DNA of 64,000 nucleotides. Source: Meconema thalassinum. Taxonomy: Eukaryota > Arthropoda > Insecta > Orthoptera > Tettigoniidae. The stretch spans positions 1,501,042,545 to 1,501,106,544 of the forward strand of contig OX336388.2 in NCBI GenBank assembly GCA_946902985.2, given 5' to 3'. Every line of letters starts with the position of its first letter. Position 1 is the first letter of the stretch. Of this stretch, positions 33,785 through 44,466 are shown in pieces. The notes below the pieces were generated by a model. The model was not told the DNA's origin. It made no database searches and worked only from the letters and a program-made list of their open reading frames with translations. The position numbers and the translations under genes were made by a program.

Positions 33785-35680
33785 TTATACCACTTCTTTC
33801 TTTTCCCTGGTTTTGTCTATTCTGCTCTTGAATAATTGGACTGATTTTGGAAAGAGATCAAACACCGCCCTTGGTAAACTGTTCCATTCCTTCACACCCT
33901 TCCCAATGAATGAAAATTTACCCCAATCGCTTCTGCTAAAGTGCCGTCCAATTTTGAATTTGTGGTCTGCCCTGCCAATATAATTACTTTCCAATTGAAG
34001 CCTCTCACGGATTTCCCCCCATGCTTCCTCTCCTGTATATGCTCTATATAACCCTACAAGTCTGTTTTTCTCCCTTCTCTTACTTAATGTTTCCCACCCA
34101 AGCTTCTCTAACATATCTGATACACTGCTTCTTCTCCTAAAATCCCCTATCACAAATCTTGCTGCTTTCCTTTGAACACTCTCAATTTCTTTTATTAGGT
34201 ATTCCTGGTGCGGATCCCATACACTGCTTGCATATTCCAATATTGGACGAACCAAACTTAGGTAACTTTTCTCTCTTATTTCTTTGTTGCATCCTCTAAG
34301 TAGTCGCATAATGACATGCAACAATCTGTATGCTTTTCCAACAATGTCTCCAACATGACCCTTCCAGTGCAATTTACTATCAAATCTCACACCTAAGTAT
34401 TTGCACTTGTCATCTTTTGGTACGATTACCCCATCCAATGTATATTGAAATTCAGTTTTTAATCTCTTGTTTGTGAATATTGTGACAGTTGATTTACCTT
34501 CGTTAACCTTCATGTGGTTCTCTTCAACCCAATGTTGGATACTGTCGAGGTCCCTTTGTAATATTTTACAATCCTCTATATTATTTATTTCCCTATAGAC
34601 GATAATGTCATCTGCATACAATCTTATTTTTGATGCTATATTGTTCCCTAAATCATTTGCATATATTAGGAAAAGCAATGGACCAATTTTACTACCCTGT
34701 GGAATTCCCTTCTTAACTTTCTCTTCCTGTGATACGTAATTCCCTACTCTGACTCTCTGAACCCTTGAATTTAGAAATGTTCCTATCCAACGTACAACCC
34801 TCGAGTCCAATCCCATTCTCTCCACTTTCTTTAATAATACTCCATGTTCCACTCTGTCAAAAGCTTCGGAAAGGTCTATAGCTATGCAGTCCAACTGTCC
34901 CCCTAGATCCAACCGATCTGATATGTCCTGCTGAAATCCCACCAGTTGTGCCTCACAAGAAAATTTCTTTCTAAATCCATACTGGCTCCTCAGGAACCAA
35001 TTTTTATCTTCACATACCCCTCTAATATATTTTACTATTAAACTCTCCAAGATTTTACAAACTACACTGGTCAGACTTACTGGTCTGTAGTTCTCAGGTT
35101 TTCTTCTATCTCCCTTTCCTTTATAAATTGGTATTATTATAGATTCCTTCCATTCCTTTGGTATTCTACTATTGTTCATGACATAGTCGAAAAGAAACTT
35201 TAAATAAGGTACTATGTAACACCCCATTGCCTTTATTAATTCCCCAGTAATTTGATCACACCCTGCTGCTTTTCCTTGCTGAAGCAGTTTGATTTCTCTA
35301 AAAATATCCTCATTTGTAAAGGTGAAGCTTCTTGTGTCCTTATGTGTTTCACCCTCTCCAGTCTCATTTACGGTTTCCAACTCCTGACAATCTTCCACTG
35401 AATCTATGAATTCCCTACTAAATAGGTTTGCTTTCTCATTATCTGCAAATAAATGCTCACCCCCTTCTCCCTCCATTGTGGGAATGTGGATTCCGTTTCC
35501 CTTTTGGTTTTTAATATATGAATACAGCTTTTTCCATTTCCCTATGTGGTCTTTACCCTCATGAAGTATGCCATTCATGTAATTTTCCTTTGCTTCCTTT
35601 TTCAACCTATTGAGCTCCTTTATTAGCTGCTTTCTGGTTTCTCTGTTTCCCCTGCCCTCTTTGATTTGACTGTTTACCAT
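33785..35680 (-). CDS. CR1 reverse transcriptase and C-terminal domain, 631 codons open
   Basis: Linker first (RNRETRKQL...KWKKLYSYIKNQKG), then RT: GKAAGCDQITGELIKAMG (about residue 135), YKGKGDRRKPENYRPVSLTS (about 185), motif A AIDLSEAFDRV (about 267), GIPQGSKIGPLLFLIYANDL (about 328) and motif C LYADDIIVY (about 357). The CR1-like C-terminus has VWDPHQEYLIKEIESVQRKA (about 490) and a final GKGVKEWNSLPRAVFDLFP. No stop occurs over 631 codons, the best-preserved reading frame in the window. The start shown is the first Met of the open frame. The natural protein continues upstream into the endonuclease after a one-step frameshift. Confidence 0.93.
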   Translation of the reverse strand: MVNSQIKEGRGNRETRKQLIKELNRLKKEAKENYMNGILHEGKDHIGKWKKLYSYIKNQKGNGIHIPTMEGEGGEHLFADNEKANLFSREFIDSVEDCQELETVNETGEGETHKDTRSFTFTNEDIFREIKLLQQGKAAGCDQITGELIKAMGCYIVPYLKFLFDYVMNNSRIPKEWKESIIIPIYKGKGDRRKPENYRPVSLTSVVCKILESLIVKYIRGVCEDKNWFLRSQYGFRKKFSCEAQLVGFQQDISDRLDLGGQLDCIAIDLSEAFDRVEHGVLLKKVERMGLDSRVVRWIGTFLNSRVQRVRVGNYVSQEEKVKKGIPQGSKIGPLLFLIYANDLGNNIASKIRLYADDIIVYREINNIEDCKILQRDLDSIQHWVEENHMKVNEGKSTVTIFTNKRLKTEFQYTLDGVIVPKDDKCKYLGVRFDSKLHWKGHVGDIVGKAYRLLHVIMRLLRGCNKEIREKSYLSLVRPILEYASSVWDPHQEYLIKEIESVQRKAARFVIGDFRRRSSVSDMLEKLGWETLSKRREKNRLVGLYRAYTGEEAWGEIRERLQLESNYIGRADHKFKIGRHFSRSDWGKFSFIGKGVKEWNSLPRAVFDLFPKSVQLFKSRIDKTREKKEVV

Positions 35681-35694
35681 TCTACATTTCCTTT

Positions 35695-36620
35695 TTAATT
35701 TTCGTATGTCCTTTGTATAGTAAATAGGGTCTGAGGTTGTTTTCCCTTCTCAATAGGTACAAATATCTTCTCACCCTCCCAAATGATTTCCTTAAAATTT
35801 GCCCAGAGTGTATCCACATTACTCCCTTCACTTATCCAAGAATTAAATGTTGATTTCAGGTAAGCTCCAAATTCATCGAATTTAGTTTTTCTGTATAATT
35901 TCTTGTCCTGTGTGACCCTCCTATTAAGCCTTTTTGGTACCAGACCAACGTCCATTATTGCAGCCTTATGGTCACCTATTCCTTCAATTACGTGGGTTTT
36001 TTCAACAAGTTCCCCTGGTTTTATCAGGAATACATCCAGCAAGTTGCTGAGTCTAGTTGGTGCTTGCACTACTTGTGTAAATCCTCCCTCCCAAACTAAT
36101 TTATTTGCAAGTTTCTCTTCATGGGCTTCTGTTGCAGCTCCATTCCAATCAACTTCTGGCAAGTTTAAATTCCCCCCAATTATTATCATGTCATTGTTTT
36201 TATGAGTGTAATCTATTAGTTTCTCAAATATTTCCATGTCTCTTTTCTCTCTCCCAGGCCTATATATTCCTATAATTCCCACCTTCTTCATATTGTCACA
36301 AACTAATTTTATCCCTAATATTTCATCCTTTTCGTCGGTAAACCATTCATGTGAGCAGTAAGTTTCCTTCACCAGTATAAACACCCCCCCCCCCCCCTTC
36401 TTATTTCCTCGGTCTCTACGATAGACTACTTACCCTTCTGGGAATACTTCTCTATTTCCTACCCCTTCTCTCAGCCATGATTCCACTCCTATCGCCACAT
36501 CAATTTCATATGCTTCCATTGCTGTACTGAGTTTTATTTGCTTGTTTACTACACTTTGACAGTTTACCAAGAGCAATCTTAGACCCCCCCCCCCCCTCCC
36601 CCCCCTCCCCCTTCAAATTT
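35695..36620 (-). pseudogene. CR1 endonuclease, broken
   Basis: The frame 35695-36384 covers GIIGIYRPGREKRDM, IIGGNLNLPEVDW (usually GDFN, here GGN) and EGIGDHKAAIMDV (usually SDH). Its upstream part is readable to about 36620 (VNKQIKLSTAMEAYEIDVAI), with stops near 36425 and a G run (36384-36397 as C on plus). Changed metal-site residues and breaks argue it is inactive. Confidence 0.88.
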
Positions 36621-36738
36621 TGATGTTGTGGGTGCGCAATTAGTAATCCCTTGCTCCCCTGACTCGAGTCCTGTTTTTCGTGGTACTGATTTACTGTATC
36701 TTTTCCAGTGCACTCATTTACGCCCCCCATTTTCTGAA

Positions 36739-37482
36739 TTAGTTTCCCGAAAGCATTTTCTTAGATATCCTATTCAGCAGTTTACCGAACTTAGAGGTCC
36801 CTTTCCTATTGAGGTGTAACCCATCTATACTAAAATCATAGTCATTAAGCCATCCATTTGCATCGACAAAAAGGAAGTCTCCATTGCGACACAGCCAGTC
36901 TAGTGTGGAATTTACAGCATCCACATAGCGGTAGTAGACATCATTCCTATATAACACTCCACTGAGACAAAGCTTTGTCTCCGGAAACTTCACTTTTACT
37001 GTCGCAATAAGAGTATCAGCCTCGGCCATTATATCACTGGGTGTTGAGTTTAGAATGTCGTTTGTACCAACGTGGATAATTATCGTCTCGGGTGTTTCCT
37101 TTATTTTATTATTGTTCACATGTGCTGTCAGTTGTCCCACTTGCATGCCCGGATAGCAATATGCGATTCCTTCTTCAATTTCAGGCCCAACATTCCTCAC
37201 CATAGAATCACCTATTATTACCGTACGGGCATATTTACGCTTCGATCGCCGACGGGATTTCCTTTGACTTTCCGAGACCATAGGAAGGTTACATTCTGTG
37301 TTTACTACGTCATCTTCTGACCCTAAGATCTGAAATCTATTCGCTGTTGCGATGCCTTTATGTGAAGTTCCATTGCCTGTTACATGAGGCCTGGTATGCC
37401 TAAGATTTTTTGACTTAACCTCTGTATAATCCCTACCATGTTCTCCCGGTATCTTAATATTTGCCCTACCTTCCCTTAACAA
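36739..37482 (-). CDS. CR1 ORF1 protein, SGNH/GDSL esterase-like
   Basis: 248 codons. After about 85 polar residues and a basic patch (SRRRSKRKYAR) come the SGNH blocks: TVIIGDSMVRN with the catalytic Ser (about residue 90), IIIHVGTNDI with the block III Asn (about 135), and FSIDGLHLNRKGTSKFG with the Asp-His pair (about 225). The frame is intact. Known CR1 ORF1 esterases may act on lipids or aid entry or RNA handling, but the role is unsettled. No PHD finger is seen. Confidence 0.9.
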   Translation of the reverse strand: MLREGRANIKIPGEHGRDYTEVKSKNLRHTRPHVTGNGTSHKGIATANRFQILGSEDDVVNTECNLPMVSESQRKSRRRSKRKYARTVIIGDSMVRNVGPEIEEGIAYCYPGMQVGQLTAHVNNNKIKETPETIIIHVGTNDILNSTPSDIMAEADTLIATVKVKFPETKLCLSGVLYRNDVYYRYVDAVNSTLDWLCRNGDFLFVDANGWLNDYDFSIDGLHLNRKGTSKFGKLLNRISKKMLSGN

Positions 37483-37505
37483 AATATTTCTTTCTCTAAT
37501 GCCTA

Positions 37506-39165
37506 TCTTTTTTAGGTTTGTAATTGTGTTCTTCGGTAGTGCACCTCTGGATCCAAGGACGATGGGATAACTTCTCCTCTGGTCGTATCAAAGTCTCTAC
37601 ACACTGTTGGGAGGAGTCTGGTATACTTCGTCACTTTGTTCATTGCAGCACGGTTGAGTGAATCTCCATTTTCGAAGGTTACAGTAACGTCTACTATGAA
37701 AGTAGAATTTCGTTGTTTAATGACTAGATCCGGCTTCAGTAGTTCTCCTTCACTAGTGGTGAAAGTTTGTTCCTCAGCCACTGTAGATCCTTTGTTGATA
37801 CTCATCCTGTATTCTTCCTGCTATCCAGTTGTCTCTCTCGATAACTTCTCTTCTTCCCGCGATGCACTCGCCAATCACATGTCCTAAAATTTCCGGTTTG
37901 TCCTTGCATCGATGACAATGCGAGAGTCCTGATTTTGTGGCTCTATTAATTGCCTACTCTTGTACCAAATGTGTTGGATTTCATCTTGAGGGTGTCCATA
38001 AATTGTCCTGCTTGTAGGGTGTCTTGTTTTAGCAGCCAGTGATTTCCGTTCGGGTCATTCTTAAACGCTTTCACTCCTACTCCTTGAGATGGTTGACCTA
38101 TCCAATCATGCATAGTTTGCAATTTAAGCTGTTTTCTTATGCCTATCTCTCTCGGTGTTACAGGGAAACCCAATCCTAATTCCCTTGCTATGTTCTTCTA
38201 TGTGCTATTCCATTTTCCCACTTTAGCCAGTTCTTTGAGGAAGCCATCAGGTGATATGATCTCCAGTGCTGCTCGGAGAGCTGTAATCTTCAGCATTGTA
38301 GTTACTGATGGGAAACCATGGTTCCCATCACATTTCCTGGCATACATTAAGCAGTCTGTAGTTCCATTAGCGAGATGTAGCATGCGTTTAACTTCCACCC
38401 GGAGTGTTGTGTCGATTTCTCTCAAATTGTTGGATGAGGAAAGGTCAATGGTGAAATGGTGGTAAAAGGTTGGGACAATATATTGCATCAATAGGTATAC
38501 TTTTTGCTGCGATTTCAGTGCTAAGCAACGCACACGTGCACATTCTGCAAGAATATTTAGATGTTCCTTGTTGTAAAAACCTTTTGGCTAAAGTGTAGGT
38601 TAATCCCAGGTAATCAAAGGATTGATTTGCATCGTAAGATGGGAGTTACTGCCTATTGATCGATAAGTTTGTATCGCGACCCACGCATCATCTTTCTTCT
38701 TTACATGGAAACGGCCACATTTTGCCGTCATTATTTTTATTCCTGCATCCTTCATTGCTTCTTCTGTGATATCTAGAAGAGTCCGTATTTCATTACTAAT
38801 CTTTGCGAAAAGTGTGATGTCATACGCCATAGCGACAATCTTCTTTGTTCTCAAATCCTATTCCTGATTCTTCAGCTTTCCTTAGGATTGGATGTAGGAC
38901 TATGTTAAAGAGTAGTGTTGAGAGTGGATCTCCTTGCTTCACTCCAGGATTCATCTTATTCTCCTCATCAAATTTATTGAGTATAGTTGTACAACCCGTA
39001 TAAATTTTCTTGATCAGTTGACAAAGATGTAAGGGGACTCCCGGCGTTCCATGTCTTGGTTGACGGTGTCGAAAGCTTTTGATACATCTAGCTGAACCTC
39101 TACTAGATCTGATTTCTTCCCCAAGTGGACGGTCTCGTCTAAAATGGAGGCGTTAACAAAACATC
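37506..39165 (-). pseudogene. R2-superfamily LINE: RT palm, CCHC and restriction-like endonuclease
   Basis: From 5' on the minus strand: KSDLVEVQLDVSKAFDTV (motif A, near 39090), GVKQGDPLSTLLFN (near 38920), a degraded active site AYDITLFA (near 38820, usually ADD), then thumb frames (38533-38198 and 38173-37946). A CCHC motif (CHRCKDKPEILGHVIGEC, near 37900) and the PD-D/E-x-K type core KPDLVIKQ...FIVDVTV (37700) complete it. The restriction-like endonuclease C-terminal to RT marks the R2/R4/NeSL group. Several frameshifts break it. It continues at 46551. Confidence 0.87.
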
Positions 39166-41249
39166 TGTGACGTATTTTACGCCACTGAGCTGACATGAAA
39201 ATATACCTAACCTAAGATATTCTTTCCTGCCAAATTTACCTGTCCCTGTTTCTCCTGTTGAGGCGAACGCCTCATAAATTCCTTCACTTACCCAAAATCT
39301 GAAGAAAGTTATGGCCTGTGCTGACAGTCGCAATTTCGACCTGTGAAGACCTTGTGAAAATGAATCTTCATGTCTGCAACATCACTCTCGCAGTCCAAAC
39401 ACGCGAGGTACACTCTCGACCTGATGTGCACTGGTTCTGGAATTAATGTGTTCCCTAACCTCAAAATAAACATTGGATTTGCGTATTTAAAACATGTCAA
39501 CATTGCCTGTATCGATTGTTCCAACCAGGATCCTCGCAAAGATGTATCGACTGCCGTAGATGACAAGGGACGTGCGTATGGCGATCGTGCAGGGATGCCA
39601 ACTCTCACGGAAGCGAACACGGAACTGTCTTATGAACTATGTTCAAGAAGTCAGGGGATTCGTGTGTGCGTGTGTGCTACTACTGCTCTATAGAAATTAT
39701 TGTGCCAGTTGATATATGTTGAATGTTTGTGTGCGAACTCGCTCTCTTGACTCGTGACTTTCCATATAGGAAACTTCTCCCGGGGACTCGGATCGTCCCG
39801 GGAATGTAAAACAGGTACCGCCACCCTAATGGGTTGGCATTAGTCATAGTTTTAGTTTAATATGTGGTGTGCGAGGTGAGTTCCAGGAAGTGTGATATTT
39901 ATTTTGCTTGTCTGCCCGTTTTAATTTGGGGCTTTGTTTTTCCTTACCATGTTATTGCGTTGTGGATACGCGTACCTCGTGGGTACGACGCACTGGTTGA
40001 TGTTCGGCCGATCTATGGGTTGATGTTCCCTACTGTAAGTGCTGAATTGTTTATCAATTTTCTTTCTTCGGGAGTTGTTTGCAGTGTGGGGAATTTTCAT
40101 GTTTTTCGGGCAAGTTTTCCTGTGATGTGTAACCGTGCGCGTCCCTAATTTGGATTCCAAATTTATTCATTCTGTTTCCCTAATGATCACGCTTCCTGGA
40201 ATTTTCTCATTCCAGTCATGTAGAGTATTATTATTATTGTTTTATGGGGGCCCTGTTCCTAAAGTTGCGTCACCTTATGTCCACGTGCAAGTTGTAGGTT
40301 ATGTGACGCTTTGCTTTGGTTTTCCTCCCTTACGCCCTTGTGCGTTTCACTTTTGAATTTCTAATCGCTGTATTTCTGCTTTACCTATGGGATTGGTTCA
40401 AATCCCAAATTTTGGGAATAGCGCCCTTATGGTGCAACTAGTCTTGGCGTCCCGTTATGTGTCTGCCATTGTGGCAGTCGAGTTCGCGTCAGGTCCCGTG
40501 ATGGTAATGCGAGACTGTCCGCTCCGTTTTTCGGGAGTTAGTCATTTGTAATGTAGTTTTCTTTTGATTTAGATTTCTTTTCCTCTTACGTAATTCCGGA
40601 CGTGTTGGTATGTATGTTGGTAACTTGTTTCCTTTCCGGATGTAACTTGTAAATATCTGCGGTAGGTATTGCATAACCATTCGCCGTGGCTCGTAAATTT
40701 ATTTGACTAGGGATAAATCGTAATTGTAAGATATTACCTTTCTGTGTACCTGTTCATTACTCATGTTTGTTGGTCCTAAAAACCATGTCACGTGGTGTGT
40801 CGTGCCACGTGACGTCAAAGACATTTACCATCCTCTCAAGTAACAATTTTTCATGTAATACTAGTCTGTAAACTAACATTGTTCCTATTTTTATATTTTT
40901 TTTGATTTTTATACAATACAGACCCCTTATATATCTTTTAAATTTCATTTTGCCTTTAATGTCCAATCCCCACCCTCAAGACAGCTGCGGTGGAATGAAA
41001 CCTCACCAGGTAAGTCTTCCACCTTTCAAGTTGGTGAAGAAAGCGACGTATTTTCCTCTCTTGTCCATCTGAGGGGTGTCACACCAATACGTCGTCAACA
41101 CCGGCCGCCGAGGCAAAACCATCAAGTCCCGCAAAGGATGTCTCGAGGCCGCCGTTGGTAAGTTTCTTTCAGGTTGGCAGGCCCTCTAGGGAGTCTGTCG
41201 AGCTGAGCGAGTATAGTGTAACGTAGAGAGGTAGGGAGTGGGGGTTACA
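39166..41249 (+). repeat. 5' LTR
   Basis: 2,084 bp. Differs from the 3' LTR at about 39646 (T for C), 40329 (C for T) and 40527 (G for A) by my line-by-line reading. The frames in it are identical in both LTRs and have no family features. Confidence 0.95.
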
Positions 41250-41250
41250 T

Positions 41251-41268
41251 TGGTAGCAGAGCGTGGTT
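41251..41268 (+). other. Primer-binding site, initiator tRNA-Met 3' end
   Basis: TGGTAGCAGAGCGTGGTT lies one base after the LTR. The 3' end of animal initiator tRNA-Met predicts TGGTAGCAGAGGATGGTT, so only two of 18 positions differ. Confidence 0.75.
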
Positions 41269-41416
41269 CACGGTTTTCCACCCTGCTGCTGTCTAGGGGG
41301 GGGGAGTGTTTCCTGTAAAATCCCCTGCTAATATTTTAAATCAGTTCAATTTTGGTGGTAAAGATGTCCCGCCTATAACCTGTATTAATTAACCTGTAAA
41401 TCTGTTTCATGCAAAA

Positions 41417-41749
41417 ATGTCTGCTGCGAGAAGTGTGCAGTTTGCGGCTCATCTGACACGGGATGAAGCGAATTACGAGCTCACCATACGTGGCCTGCAG
41501 TCTTCAGGCGACCTGAGCCAAGACCGGAAAATGCTGGAAGGAGCTTCAGAAATTCAAGTGTGCCCTCCGGAACTCACAGATGAAGTGATTGAACGGGGTA
41601 AGTCCCTGATTGAACTTAAAGTGTCCCATTTAACGAATACGTGTAACTACTTACAAATTCATTGCTCTAGTAAGGGCGAATTAGCCCAGTGTGCGTCCTT
41701 CTGTCCAGTATCTGTGGATCCGAGTGTCAAATTTGTTTTTGAGTACTAG
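41417..41749 (+). pseudogene. Gag N-terminal fragment
   Basis: The frame starts MSAARSVQFAAHLTRDEANY, then ELTIRGLQSSGDLSQDRKML, resembling the opening of Gag in insect Gypsy elements (L-x-x-DE-x-x-YEL-x-IRG). It stops after 110 codons. There is no capsid or zinc knuckle. It is the first ORF after the primer site, as expected for gag. Confidence 0.6.
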
Positions 41750-43090
41750 TAAATGCAACGTCGCATCTATTATCTTGGCCTGAATTTCTTTTGCACGGTT
41801 TCTTGAACTATAATAATTCTTTCCGGTGATCAATTTAGGGAGATTGGAAGTGTAGGGGACTGGTGACCATGATGTCCACAATGTTGTGTTTTAGAGTCAG
41901 TGTTTTTTGGTTTCTTTTAATGTAGTGCTGGTGATTGTGTTGTGCATACGATAGGCCCAGGATTATAGGTTATGTAATCCGGTCAGCTGCTTTCGGGCTG
42001 GCGTTGATCTTCTGTGGTTCTCGTGTGTGGTAAATCCGTTTCCGATTAATTTGCTAGCGTCAAGTGTCATCAGGTCTCGTACTGTTGTCCCACGTGTGTG
42101 TGTAGTTTCATTTAAGGTGCATATCACAGCTCCTTGGCAAAATTCCTATTCTGTTTAATGTCTACGTGTGCGTAAGTAAGTTGAATTAATAGAGGCCGCC
42201 CCCTTAGTTAATGTGTTGTTCGATTCGAAGCCTGTTAAGGTGTCACTGGTTTATTTGTTCTTCGTGGCTCGATATAATCTGTCCGGTTTCTCGTTATTCA
42301 AAATTTGGTCTGCGTGTGAGTGTACTGTGCGGTAGATTGTTATGTATTAAGTTTGTGGGTGGGGTCATGCAGCCTAGTTGTTGCGCTGATTACGTTCAGG
42401 TTAGGTCGAATACTTTGAAGGTGCATTTTAGTTCACCGTTAGCAGTGGCCAAGTATGCAGGCTGGGATTACGCTGGGGCACCTACCAGCCAGAGCTCGAT
42501 TTGGTTGTAATGTGAGGATGCTGGCTCGAGGCCGGTTTTGCGATCCTCGGATGGTGCTGTTATTCCCTTATGGTTCATCAAGAAGGCGGACTTAATGTTC
42601 GTTTCTCCTCTCTTCGTCTGGGCCGGGTAAGCAAGTGTGATGGGAAGGGACTGGGTCGAGCGAAGGTTGGGGTGTATATAGGTCCTTCCGATGTCAACTT
42701 CGCCTGGTATGGGACAGCGATGCAGTGACTCGGGAGGGCGACAATTTGGTAAGCAAATTTTTTAAAGGGAACACTCTGCTCACCTTAGTTGTGGAGAGTC
42801 GGGATGCTTTTGTTGCTATCCGTCATGGTAAGATCCCTATATTTTTGCTTGTGTTATGGTATATCTCTTGTGTTATGGTGTCTTGGTGACTGCTTATTTT
42901 GCATACTTGTGCGTAGATGGGGAAATGTATCACTTGGGGTGGGAAAGTTTATTGTGGATGTGTGATGGATGACTGTCGGGTGTGTTTCTGGTTTGTCTTT
43001 CTCATTTCGGTCCATCGATCTGGAAAATTTTGGTCTGTAAAATGTACGTATGGTGATATTCGTATCACGATCTGGTACTGTAGGCATTGT
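41750..43090. other. Interior of the LTR element without recognisable coding
   Basis: The place where protease, RT and RNase H should lie is only 1.3 kb and shows no conserved motif. It may be filler left by deletions. Confidence 0.55.
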
Positions 43091-43093
43091 AGC

Positions 43094-43432
43094 GTTGGTG
43101 AGTCTGCCGACAAGGTGAAGCAGATATGGAAGGAGGCCCGCAAGTCCATTCAGGTTTCTCACGAGCGACTAGCTCAAAGGTACAATCAGGGACGGAAGCC
43201 CGTCAACCTCAATGTGGGAGACATGATATATGTTCAGGACCATTCACCTAAGCTTCTAGGAAACAAAGTGTCAGGAAAATTGCGGCCGCGATTTCGCGGT
43301 CCATTTAAGATTTTATCCTTTGTCAGTCCTGTTTCAGTGCTGGTGAGCGACCCTGAAAGGAAGAGAATCTTCAGGACTCACCTCTCACAGTGCAAGCCCG
43401 CACACGGGACGCCCAAGCGAGTCTCAGGGTAG
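43094..43432 (+). pseudogene. Gypsy integrase C-terminal domain
   Basis: About 110 codons: ESADKVKQIWKEARKSIQVS, then HERLAQRYNQGRKPVNLNVG and LRPRFRGPFKILSFVSPVSV. The last segment matches the GPY/F-type module of Gypsy integrases (the RFRGPF box). It ends with a stop. The catalytic core upstream is missing. Confidence 0.8.
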
Positions 43433-43822
43433 TCGACAATAAACTGGTGGTATCCTTGCTTTATTTTATGCCCCTTTTCTTTCATAATTGGTATGTGATC
43501 TTTTGTAATGTTTCCCCCCCAAATCTACTGAGAACTTGCGTCTCTGGAGGCGTTGCTTACCCAAGATGTTGTGGGAAGCGTGTTGCACCTCATTGTATGA
43601 ACTACAGATCGTTTATCGGTCTTTATGATGTGTGACAGGTTTTTCCCAAGATTGGTAAGACTTAGTTAATAGTATAACTCTGTGTTAGATATTTGAAGCT
43701 AAGGTGACCTCGATGTGGAGGTGGTATGTAGTTATGCCTGCTTTGTCGAGGCAATATATGTTAGGCCTAGGATTTAGGATGCCGTTGGATATGGTAACTT
43801 CCCGTTTGGAGACATAAGGTGA

Positions 43823-44460
43823 TTGCCTTTAAAGGCAATAAAATTGTATGTTTCGTTTTTTCTAAGTCAAATTTGTGATGCACCACGTCTGATAACTTAT
43901 GACAACTTAAATAACCATGAAAAGAACTTAACTGCGCTTCTGTCAACTAGTTGTCGCACCATGACCTATCTGTCTCTCTCGTATGTCCTGCTACTCGTGT
44001 GCTTAGCATTTCAGTGCTTGGCCCGTTGGAAGTGGAGCTCCCTGAGGATGTATCGGACTGTGCTGTTTCTCCGCGGGATCCAGTGCAGCCCGGGGCGTGC
44101 AGGATACCCTGGTGGACATGTGGATGGTGGCGTGACTGGGAAACTGCTGGCGGGGACCTGGGCTCGTCATCGCCCGTTCTCCATCTGTAACTGGGTCATC
44201 AGGACATTTCTACCTAGACCCTTCCAGCTAACATGAGCAGCGGAACTATCACCAAGACAGTGCCATCCACTCAGCTTGTCGTTGTGTGAAATCAGACCTT
44301 GAACATTCTGCCTGCCATTCAATGAAGTTATGCCCAAAATTCCTTCAAACATGTTGGGACATATGTAAATCTGCTGCCGTACATAAGAGGTGATCCTCTC
44401 CAGATCTGTTACTTCAACATTACGCAAATGCTGTCTACCCCGCAGTTTGCTTTGGGGGGG
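43823..44460 (+). other. Region between integrase and 3' LTR, possible degraded third ORF
   Basis: A hydrophobic, signal-peptide-like segment (YLSLSYVLLLVCLAFQCLA, near 43970) begins a short frame. Later frames are broken. The position after integrase is where an env-like gene sits in some insect Gypsy elements, but no family motif is visible. Low confidence. Confidence 0.25.
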
Positions 44461-44466
44461 CGAGGA

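Larger units (their letters stand above)
33519..37505 (-). mobile_element. CR1-type non-LTR retrotransposon, near full length
   Basis: Minus-strand order: ORF1 with SGNH-esterase fold (37482-36739), endonuclease, RT, short 3' UTR, and a pentanucleotide tail (TTTGA)n at 33519-33544. An esterase in ORF1 is a known feature of CR1-like elements. ORF2 has a frameshift near 35740 and long poly-G tracts near its start. The 5' end abuts the R2-like LINE at 37505. Confidence 0.9.

Noticed and set aside
36506..36730. 74-codon minus-strand frame between CR1 ORF1 and ORF2
   Set aside because: It crosses the poly-G tract in the wrong frame. The endonuclease start is readable in another frame.
39370..40356. 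Open frames inside the long LTRs (repeated at 44671-45657)
   Set aside because: Identical in both LTRs because the LTRs are young. No family features on either strand.
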